Assembly (NCBI GenBank): GCA_023389545.1 | Contig: JAEWEI010000308.1 | Coordinates: 1 to 11,194, forward strand | DNA: 11,194 nt | Direction of reading: 5' to 3' | Origin: Actinomycetes bacterium | Lineage (GTDB): Bacteria; Actinomycetota; Actinomycetes; Actinomycetales; Cellulomonadaceae | Part shown: positions 5,291-11,194 of the stretch, in pieces | Numbering within the stretch: position 1 is the first letter of the stretch | How the letters are laid out: each line of letters begins with the position of its first letter | Program-made: the position numbers and the translations under genes | The notes under the pieces: generated by a model | Databases searched by the model: none | What the model was told of the DNA's origin: nothing | The model's input: the letters and a program-made list of their open reading frames with translations, nothing else

Positions 5291-8050
5291 TCAGGGGGCG
5301 ACGGGCGCGTCGTCGGAGGCTGCCTCGTCGGCTGCGGCCTCCGTGGCCACGGGCTCCTTGGCCGCGGCCACGTCCTTCGCCTTCGGGGCCGCGGTGGCGC
5401 GACGGCTCCGGACCTCCTCCACCGAGGTGCCGTAGTACGCCGCCTCCATGATGTCCTTCATGTCGGCCAGCATCGGCATCCGCGGGTTCGCCGGGGCGCA
5501 CTGGTCCTCGTAGGCGCCCATCGCGACCTCGTCGAGGCGGGCGATGAACTCCTGCTCGTCAACCCCCTGCGCCTGGAAGGAGGAGGGGATGCCCACCTTC
5601 GAGCGCAGCGACTCGACAGCCAGCGCGTACGACTCGACACCCTGCTCCGGCGTCTCCGCCGGCAGGCCCAGCGCCTGGGCGATCTGCTGGAACCGCTCGG
5701 GCGCCACGTAGTGCTCGTACTTCGGCCAGCTCGTGAGCTTGGTCGGGATGGTGCCGTTGTAGCGGATCACGTGCGGCAGCAGCGTCGCGTTCGTGCGGCC
5801 GTGGACCAGGTGGTAGGTGGAGCCCACCACGTGCGCCATCGCGTGGACGATGCCCAGGAACGCGTTGCCGAACGCCATCCCGGCGATCGTGCCGGCGTTG
5901 TGCATCTTCTCGCGGGCGTCGGCCGTCTCCGGGGCGCCCGGCTCGCCGTTCACACTGGCGGCCAGGTTGTCGAAGATGAGCCGGATGGCCTGCAGCGCCA
6001 TGCCGTCCGTGAAGTCGTTCGCGTAGACGCTGACGTACGCCTCGGTGGCGTGCGTCAGGGCGTCGAAGCCGGAGTCGGCGGCGAGCGAGCGCGGCATCTT
6101 GGCAGTCAGCACCGGGTCGATGATCGCGACGGTCGGCGTGAGCGCGTAGTCCGCCAGCGGGTACTTCTTGCCCGCGTCGGGGTCCGAGATGACGGCGAAC
6201 GGCGTGACCTCGGCGCCCGTGCCCGAGGTGGTCGGGATGCACACGAGCTTCGCGAGCTCGCCCAGCACCGGGAACTTGAACGCGCGCTTGCGGACGTCGA
6301 AGAACTTCTGCTTGAGGTCCGAGAAGACGATCTCGGGGTGCTCGTACAGCAGCCACATGACCTTCGCGGCGTCCATCGGCGAGCCGCCGCCCAGCGCGAT
6401 GATCGTGTCGGGGCGGAAGTGGCGCATCTGCGCGGCGCCCGCCTGGACGGTGCGCACGCTGGGCTCGGGCTCGACCTGGTCGATGATCTGCAGCGCGACC
6501 TTGTTGGGGCGGCGGTTGAGGACCTCGATGATGCGGTCGACGAAGCCGAGCGTCGTCATGGTCGAGTCGGTCACGATCGTCACGCGCTCGACCTCCGCCA
6601 TGTCCGCGAGGTAGCGGATGGCGTTCGGCTCGAAGTACGTCTTGGCCGGGACCTTGAACCACTGCAGGTTGTTGTTGCGGCGGCCGATGCGCTTGATGTT
6701 CACCAGGTTGACCGCCGAGACGTTGTTCGAGACCGAGTTGTGGCCGTACGAGCCGCAGCCGAGGGTCAGGGACGGGATGAAGGCGTTGTAGATGTCGCCG
6801 ATGCCGCCGAGCGACGACGGCGCGTTCGCGATGACGCGCACGGCCTTGACGCGGCTGCCGTACAGCTCGGTGAGCTCGTCGTCCTGCGTGTGGATGGCGG
6901 CGCTGTGGCCCAGCCCGTCGAACTCCACCATCTGCTCGGCGTACGCGATGCCCTGCTCGGTGGAGCCGGCGCGCAGCACCGCGAGGACGGGGCACAGCTT
7001 CTCGCGGGTGAGGGGCTCCTGCGGGCCGACGCCGCTGACCTCGGCCAGGATGATCGACGTCTCGGCGGGGACGGTGAAGCCCGCGCGCTCGGCGATCCAC
7101 GCGGGCGACTGGCCCACCACCGACGCGTTGAGCTTGGCTTCGCCGCAGTTCTTGCCCTGGGCCTGCACCCCGAAGATGAACTTCTCGAGGAGCGCCTTCT
7201 CCTTGGCGTTGACGCGGTAGGCGTGCAGCGTGGCGAACTCGGCCATCGCTGCGTCGTAGATCTCGTCGTCGAGGATGACTGCCTGCTCCGAGGCGCAGAT
7301 CATGCCGTTGTCGAACGCCTTGGACAGCACCACGTCGTTGACAGCGCGCTTGAGCTTCGCGGACTTCTCGATGTAGGCGGGGACGTTGCCCGCGCCGACA
7401 CCCAGGGCCGGCTTGCCACACGAGTAGGCGGCGCGGACCATCGCGTTGCCGCCGGTCGCGAGGATCAGGGCGACGCCGGGGTGGTTCATGAGCTTGCCGG
7501 TCGCGTCGAGCGAGGGCTGCTCGACCCACTGGACGCAGTGCTCGGGGGCGCCAGCCGCCACGGCGGCGTCACGGACCACGCGGGCCGCGGCGACCGAGGA
7601 CTCCTGCGCGCTCGGGTGGAACGCGAAGATGATCGGGTTGCGCGTCTTCAGCGCGATGAGCGCCTTGAAGATCGCGGTGGACGTCGGGTTGGTGACGGGC
7701 GTGATGCCGGCGACGACGCCGACGGGCTCGGCGATCTCGGTGATGCCGGACAGCTCGTCGCGGCTGATGACGCCGACGGTCTTGAGCGAGCGCATGGAGT
7801 TCGTGACGTGCTCGCACGCGAAGATGTTCTTCACGGCCTTGTCCTCGAACACTCCGCGGCCGGTCTCCTCGACGGCGTGGCGCGCGAGCTCCCCGTGCTG
7901 GTCGAGCGCGGCGACAGCCGCCTTCTTGACCAGGTGGTCGATGTCCTCCTGGGTGAAGCGCGCGTACTCGGCGAGCGCCTTCGCGGCGTTGGCGACGAGC
8001 TGGTCGATGGCGCCATCAATAGTCGCGGCGTTGCTAGCAGTGGTGCTCAC
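5291..8050 (-). CDS. adhE: Bifunctional aldehyde-alcohol dehydrogenase AdhE
   Basis: A 919-residue fusion that reduces acetyl-CoA to acetaldehyde and then to ethanol, spending two NADH. The N-terminal CoA-acylating aldehyde dehydrogenase domain (about 1-440) has the catalytic Cys252 in FDNGMICASEQ. The C-terminal iron-dependent alcohol dehydrogenase domain (about 475-880) has GGGSPMD (554-560), PTTSGTGAEVTPFAV, and four metal-ligand positions Asp663 and His667 (GFDALTHATEAY), His736 (FLGIVHAMAH) and His750 (LVHGRTN). Both activities look intact. AdhE proteins are known to assemble into helical spirosomes. The tail after about 880 is a 35-40 residue Ala/Glu/Asp-rich low-complexity extension. 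The start is GTG 8050, with AGGGAG 7 bases upstream (8063-8058); an in-frame ATG at 8107 lies inside the likely -10 box and is rejected. It stands alone, with its own promoter palindrome and downstream hairpins. Confidence 0.97.
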   Translation of the reverse strand: MSTTASNAATIDGAIDQLVANAAKALAEYARFTQEDIDHLVKKAAVAALDQHGELARHAVEETGRGVFEDKAVKNIFACEHVTNSMRSLKTVGVISRDELSGITEIAEPVGVVAGITPVTNPTSTAIFKALIALKTRNPIIFAFHPSAQESSVAAARVVRDAAVAAGAPEHCVQWVEQPSLDATGKLMNHPGVALILATGGNAMVRAAYSCGKPALGVGAGNVPAYIEKSAKLKRAVNDVVLSKAFDNGMICASEQAVILDDEIYDAAMAEFATLHAYRVNAKEKALLEKFIFGVQAQGKNCGEAKLNASVVGQSPAWIAERAGFTVPAETSIILAEVSGVGPQEPLTREKLCPVLAVLRAGSTEQGIAYAEQMVEFDGLGHSAAIHTQDDELTELYGSRVKAVRVIANAPSSLGGIGDIYNAFIPSLTLGCGSYGHNSVSNNVSAVNLVNIKRIGRRNNNLQWFKVPAKTYFEPNAIRYLADMAEVERVTIVTDSTMTTLGFVDRIIEVLNRRPNKVALQIIDQVEPEPSVRTVQAGAAQMRHFRPDTIIALGGGSPMDAAKVMWLLYEHPEIVFSDLKQKFFDVRKRAFKFPVLGELAKLVCIPTTSGTGAEVTPFAVISDPDAGKKYPLADYALTPTVAIIDPVLTAKMPRSLAADSGFDALTHATEAYVSVYANDFTDGMALQAIRLIFDNLAASVNGEPGAPETADAREKMHNAGTIAGMAFGNAFLGIVHAMAHVVGSTYHLVHGRTNATLLPHVIRYNGTIPTKLTSWPKYEHYVAPERFQQIAQALGLPAETPEQGVESYALAVESLRSKVGIPSSFQAQGVDEQEFIARLDEVAMGAYEDQCAPANPRMPMLADMKDIMEAAYYGTSVEEVRSRRATAAPKAKDVAAAKEPVATEAAADEAASDDAPVAP

Positions 8051-8102
8051 GAGAGGTCTCCCTCGGGTCGCGGTGAGTGTGGGAAGTCTCCGTTGACCTC
8101 GA

Positions 8103-8139
8103 TACATACGCTAGAAGTCATGGGACGGATCGTCCCATG
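8103..8139 (-). promoter_or_regulatory. adhE promoter with a 21-base palindromic operator
   Basis: CATGGGACG (8119-8127) and CGTCCCATG (8131-8139) form 9-base perfect arms around a 3-base centre. Ten bases downstream on the - strand is a TATGTA -10 candidate (8108-8103), so the inverted repeat covers the -35 position, where no good hexamer is visible. This is the arrangement of a repressor operator or of a factor that replaces -35 contacts. It does not match the Rex consensus (TTGTGA-type arms) or the CRP/GlxR consensus (TGTGA-N6-TCACA). A terminator hairpin for the upstream antiporter gene is an alternative, but no T tract follows. Confidence 0.55.
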
Positions 8140-8192
8140 TCGAAGGTCCCGATTCGTTGGCGACTTCGCTCAGGGCTCACCGCGCGGCGTTG

Positions 8193-9839
8193 TCAGATCC
8201 GGTTGACCCACGACGCCGACATGCGCTCCTCCTCCAGGTCGAGCTCGCGCAGCACGCGCTGCATCACCACCTCGTCGAGCTCCCCGCAGTCGCGCTGCGC
8301 CATCAGCGCGGCCCGCTGCGCGGCGATCACCTCACGGCGCAGCGACTGCTGCCGCAGCGCGGGCCAGGACCGGTTCGCGTCGTCGCCCTCGTCCTCGCGG
8401 CCCTGCGCCAGCAGCGCGGCGGCCGCCTGCCCGCGCACACTCAGCGCGGCGACGACGCGGCCGATGATCGCGTCCGCGGCCCGGTCGCCCACCTGCGCCG
8501 CGAGCTGGGGGCGACGGCGCTCGATGACCGACTGCGCGGCCTCCGCGAGGGCGACGCGCACCTTGGCCTCCTGGATCGCGTCGCGCTTGCGCTCGTCCTG
8601 CGCGCCGACCCCCAGCCGGCGGATCACCCACGGCAGGGAGAGCCCCTGGAGCAGGAGCGTGCCGATCGCGACGGCGTAGGCCACGAGCTGCAGCGTCGCG
8701 CGCTGCGGGAAGGCCTCGCCCGCCACCGTCGTGGGGATGGCGGCCGCGGCGGCGAGCGTGACCACTCCGCGCATCCCGGCCCACGAGACCACCAGCGACT
8801 CCTTGCGGGTCAGCGTGTCGTCAGCGGTGCGGTGGCTCCCGCGCATGCGCACCCGGTCCATTCCGGCGGTCGCCAGCACATACAGCGGGCGCACGAGCAT
8901 CGCCACCGCGAGGACGACCACAGCGAGGCGCGCCGCGTGGCCGAGCCCTTGGTCGGAGGCGTTGACGTCGAGGATGAGCCACTTGAGCTGGATGCCGATG
9001 AGCGCGAACGTGAACGCCTCGAGGAGCAGGTCGACGGTGGACCACACGGGCTCCTGGTAGAGCCTTGTCGCGTACCCCGCACGGGGCGAGGTGGACGCGA
9101 GGAGCAGGCCCGCGGCGACGACAGCGAGCACCCCCGAGCCGCCGAGCGCCTCGGCGCCCCAGTACGCTGCGAACGGCGTCAGCACCCCCACTGAGGACGC
9201 GACGACGGGGTCGTCGAGCCGCAGGCGCAGCTGGTGCAGCAGCCAGCCCAGCGCGAGTCCCACGCCGACCCCGGCGACCACTGCCACGGCGAACACCTGT
9301 AGGCCCTCGCTGAACGACCACACGCCCGTCGCCACCCCCGCGAGGGCCACCTTGTAGAGCGTGAGCGACGTGGCGTCGTTGATCAGGCTCTCGCCCGTCA
9401 GCAACGTCATGACCCGGCGCGGCAGCCCCAGCCGTCGGCCCACCGCCGCCGCAGCGACAGCGTCAGGTGGCGCGACGACGGCGCCGAGCACGAGCGCCGC
9501 GGCGAACGGGAGCGAGGGGACCAGCAGCCACGCGACGACGGCGACGGCGAGCGCCGAGACCAGCACGAGCCCGACGCCCAGCCGGGTGATCGAGTTCAGC
9601 GAGCGGCGGAAGTCCTGGTACGAGGTCGTCAGCGCAGCGGAGAACAACAGCGGCGGGAGCACGAAGTCGAGGATCAGCTCCGGGTCCACCTCGAAGCGCG
9701 GCACCCCCGGGATGAACGAGGCGACGAGCCCGGCGGCCACGAGGACCAGCGGCGCCGGCCAACCCCGCTGCCGGCACAGCGCGGTGAGCAGCACCGCTCC
9801 CGCCACGAGCGCGAACAACTCGATCACGTGCATCCACAT
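8193..9839 (-). CDS. CPA1-family Na+/H+ antiporter (NhaP/NHE type)
   Basis: A 548-residue polytopic membrane protein. The first 410 or so residues hold about a dozen hydrophobic segments; the remaining 135 form a hydrophilic cytoplasmic tail. CPA1 hallmarks are present: VVAPPDAVAA (Asp126), the ion-binding GESLINDATSLTLYKV with Asn154-Asp155, FTFALIGIQL in the middle, and WAGMRGVVTLAAAAAIP with Arg357. Such proteins exchange cytoplasmic Na+ (or K+/Li+) for protons to maintain pH and salt balance. The tail, ending ELDEVVMQRVLRELDLEEERM, is typical of the bacterial CPA1 group. Start ATG 9839 has GGAAGG 4 bases upstream; ATG 9833 is an alternative with a 10-base spacing. It is divergent from the MscS-like channel gene. 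It lies upstream of adhE, but a 142-base gap with adhE's own regulatory palindrome separates them. Ion preference cannot be read. Confidence 0.95.
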   Translation of the reverse strand: MWMHVIELFALVAGAVLLTALCRQRGWPAPLVLVAAGLVASFIPGVPRFEVDPELILDFVLPPLLFSAALTTSYQDFRRSLNSITRLGVGLVLVSALAVAVVAWLLVPSLPFAAALVLGAVVAPPDAVAAAAVGRRLGLPRRVMTLLTGESLINDATSLTLYKVALAGVATGVWSFSEGLQVFAVAVVAGVGVGLALGWLLHQLRLRLDDPVVASSVGVLTPFAAYWGAEALGGSGVLAVVAAGLLLASTSPRAGYATRLYQEPVWSTVDLLLEAFTFALIGIQLKWLILDVNASDQGLGHAARLAVVVLAVAMLVRPLYVLATAGMDRVRMRGSHRTADDTLTRKESLVVSWAGMRGVVTLAAAAAIPTTVAGEAFPQRATLQLVAYAVAIGTLLLQGLSLPWVIRRLGVGAQDERKRDAIQEAKVRVALAEAAQSVIERRRPQLAAQVGDRAADAIIGRVVAALSVRGQAAAALLAQGREDEGDDANRSWPALRQQSLRREVIAAQRAALMAQRDCGELDEVVMQRVLRELDLEEERMSASWVNRI

Positions 9840-9920
9840 CAGCCTTCCGGTCGGTCAAAGCCGGGCGACGGTACGCCGCGATCCTGTGACCCCGTTGAGA
9901 GCCGCCGGTGAGCCAGCAGT

Positions 9921-9954
9921 GCGCGGGGGAGGCGGCGCCGGTGGCGCCCCGCGC
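9921..9954. repeat. GC-rich inverted repeat in the antiporter/MscS gap
   Basis: GCGCGGGG (9921-9928) is complementary to CCCCGCGC (9947-9954), with an inner GGCGCC repeated at 9934-9939 and 9943-9948. It lies within the 177-base divergent gap. In sequence this GC-rich such pairing can arise by chance; a regulatory role is unproven. Otherwise no gene is seen between 9840 and 9998. Confidence 0.3.
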
Positions 9955-10003
9955 GCGCCCCATGCCGCACGGGCCGGCTTCGGACGAATCGGGCGCGAGT
10001 GTC

Positions 10004-10009
10004 TACCCT
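10004..10009 (+). promoter_or_regulatory. -10 box of a probable leaderless transcript for the MscS-like gene
   Basis: TACCCT fits TANNNT and lies exactly 7 bases before GTG 10017, so transcription would begin at or next to the start codon. No Shine-Dalgarno lies before the GTG. TTCGGA at 9979-9984 is a weak -35 candidate with a 19-base spacer. Leaderless genes of this geometry are common in actinobacteria. Confidence 0.55.
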
Positions 10010-10016
10010 GGTCCGC

Positions 10017-11194
10017 GTGCCCCCCGTCGTCAGCATCCTCATCGCCGTCATCGTGGCGTTCGTCGCGGAGATCTTCGTCGCCACGTTCGCCCACCGAGCC
10101 GCGCGTCGCGCGCCGCTCGCCCTCGCCGTGATCGCCGTGAGCCGGCGGCCGCTGAAGGCCGCGCTGGCCGCGACAGCCGCCTGGATCACCCTCGGCGCCA
10201 CGACCGAGCCCACCCCCGCGATCCACGCCCTCGAGACCGCCCTCCTGGTCGCGGTCGTCCTCGCGGTCGCCTGGCTGCTTGGCGCCATCGCGCTCCGGCT
10301 GGAGGACGCGGCGTTGGCCCACCACCAAAGTCGCGCCGCCGCCGCGCGCCGCCAGGACGAGGAGGGCTCCGACCCGGACGCGCTCGCGCTGCAGAGCAGG
10401 GTGCGCGCGCTGCTCCGCGGCGCCACCCGCGCGCTGTTCTGCTGCCTCGGCGTCGGGTCCGCGTTGCTCGTGTTCCCGGTGGTGCGGCCCGTCGGGGTGG
10501 GGCTGCTCGCCCTCGTCGCCGTCGGCGCCGTGGTCCTCGGCCTCGCCGCCCGCGAGGCGCTGGCCGATGTCGTCGCGGGCGTGCGCATCGCCTACACCGA
10601 CTCGGTGCGCGTCGAGGACGTCGTGGTGGTCGACGGCGCCTGGGGGCTGGTCGAGGCCGTCACGCTCACCACCGTGACGGTGCGCCTGGCCGACGGGCGC
10701 CGGGTGGCGCTGCCCACCGCGCACACGACCACGCCACGGTTCGAGAACCGCACCCGGGGAGCCGAGAACGCGGTGGTGGGGACCGTCGAGCTGGACGTCG
10801 ACCGCGGAGTCGACCTAGCCGAGCTGCGCGGCGCGCTGCAGCACATCCTCGACGGGACCCGGCTGTGGGACGGCCGCGTGGGCCACCTCCAGGTGGCCGG
10901 GCTCGTGGGCTCGCATGTGCGGGTGCGCGCGGTGGCCAGCGCAGTCGACGCGCAGACGCTGCTCGAGCTCCGGGAGTTCCTGCGCGAGGAGCTCGTGGGC
11001 TGGTTGCTCGGCGTCCAGGCGGCCCCGAGCGGCGGGCGGCTCGGGGCGCGGTCGGGCTCGGGCGGCGCCGCGGCGTCGAGCACGTGGCGGCAGACCGCTG
11101 CCGCGATCGCGACGTCGCCGCGCCCGGTGGAGCCGCAGCGTCCGGTGGAGCCACAGTGGGCGGCCGATGCGCGCCGTGACCCCGAACCGCAGCG
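10017..11194 (+). CDS. MscS-like mechanosensitive ion channel (3' end beyond window)
   Basis: At least 392 residues, with no stop before the window ends. Hydrophobic segments lie at about residues 3-23, 47-62, 70-93, 138-157 and 160-180. They lead directly into GLAAREALADVVAGVRIAY (175-193) and VEDVVVVDGAWGLVEAVTL (199-217), then VRLADGRRVALPTAHTTT (222-239). That is the order of the MscS pore-lining helix and beta domain, with the Gly-x-Val-Glu turn and the usual IPN motif replaced by LPT. Family channels open under membrane tension to release solutes on hypo-osmotic shock. After the C-terminal alpha/beta domain (about 250-335) comes a Gly/Ser/Pro-rich tail with a tandem RPVEPQ repeat. GTG 10017 is chosen from the leaderless -10 spacing; in-frame GTG 9999 is possible. 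It is divergent from the Na+/H+ antiporter. Confidence 0.82.
   Translation, partial: MPPVVSILIAVIVAFVAEIFVATFAHRAARRAPLALAVIAVSRRPLKAALAATAAWITLGATTEPTPAIHALETALLVAVVLAVAWLLGAIALRLEDAALAHHQSRAAAARRQDEEGSDPDALALQSRVRALLRGATRALFCCLGVGSALLVFPVVRPVGVGLLALVAVGAVVLGLAAREALADVVAGVRIAYTDSVRVEDVVVVDGAWGLVEAVTLTTVTVRLADGRRVALPTAHTTTPRFENRTRGAENAVVGTVELDVDRGVDLAELRGALQHILDGTRLWDGRVGHLQVAGLVGSHVRVRAVASAVDAQTLLELREFLREELVGWLLGVQAAPSGGRLGARSGSGGAAASSTWRQTAAAIATSPRPVEPQRPVEPQWAADARRDPEPQ

Noticed and set aside
8051..8107. ATG 8107 as the adhE start
   Set aside because: It lies within the likely -10 box, has no ribosome binding site, and adds 19 residues not typical of AdhE; GTG 8050 has AGGGAG at 7 bases.
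8119..8139. Rex or GlxR/CRP binding site at adhE
   Set aside because: The arms are TGGGACG-type and lack TGTGA half-sites, so neither known consensus is met.
5711..8206. An 831-codon open frame on the + strand opposite adhE, and a 656-codon frame at 5559-7529 on the - strand
   Set aside because: Both are shadows produced by extreme third-position GC in adhE; their translations are Arg/Asp/Gly/Val-rich with no recognisable domain, while AdhE has complete motifs.
1..11194. CRISPR arrays, insertion sequences, tRNA, rRNA or phage genes
   Set aside because: No regularly spaced repeats, transposase motifs, paired terminal repeats, cloverleaf sequences or structural phage proteins were found.

Overview
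The window is very GC-rich, with codon third positions almost all G or C, frequent GTG starts, sparse Shine-Dalgarno sites and a probable leaderless gene. This points to a high-GC actinobacterium. A bifunctional AdhE suggests a facultative anaerobe able to ferment to ethanol; I infer a Cellulomonas-like member of the Micrococcales, but no 16S or other diagnostic marker is present to prove it.

Layout. Positions 1-206 hold the 3' end of a class III nucleotide cyclase gene. After a lower-GC gap comes a two-gene type II toxin-antitoxin operon on the + strand: an Xre/MbcA/ParS-type antitoxin (399-770) and a RES-domain toxin (767-1516) that overlap by 4 bases. An SRAP-family abasic-site DNA-protein crosslink protein (2282-1536, - strand) converges on the toxin gene. 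It is transcribed divergently from a Bcr/CflA-type MFS drug exporter (2356-3633), and two perfect palindromes lie between them. A DUF1349 beta-sandwich protein (3685-4311) follows the exporter.

From about 4350 to 9839 everything is on the - strand. In direction of transcription there is a CPA1 Na+/H+ antiporter (9839-8193), then adhE (8050-5291) with a strong inverted repeat at its promoter and a strong hairpin downstream, then a coiled-coil lipoprotein (5104-4586) and a probable tiny membrane protein (4486-4352). Divergent from the antiporter, an MscS-like channel gene begins at 10017 and runs off the right edge.

How the genes relate. The antitoxin and toxin form one translationally coupled unit. 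AdhE is a stand-alone fermentative gene with its own regulatory region. The antiporter and MscS-like channel form a divergent pair that both serve ion or osmotic balance. No CRISPR array, insertion sequence, tRNA, rRNA or prophage was seen. Most of the window looks like ordinary chromosome; the least explained parts are the palindromic regulatory regions and the small or unknown proteins.
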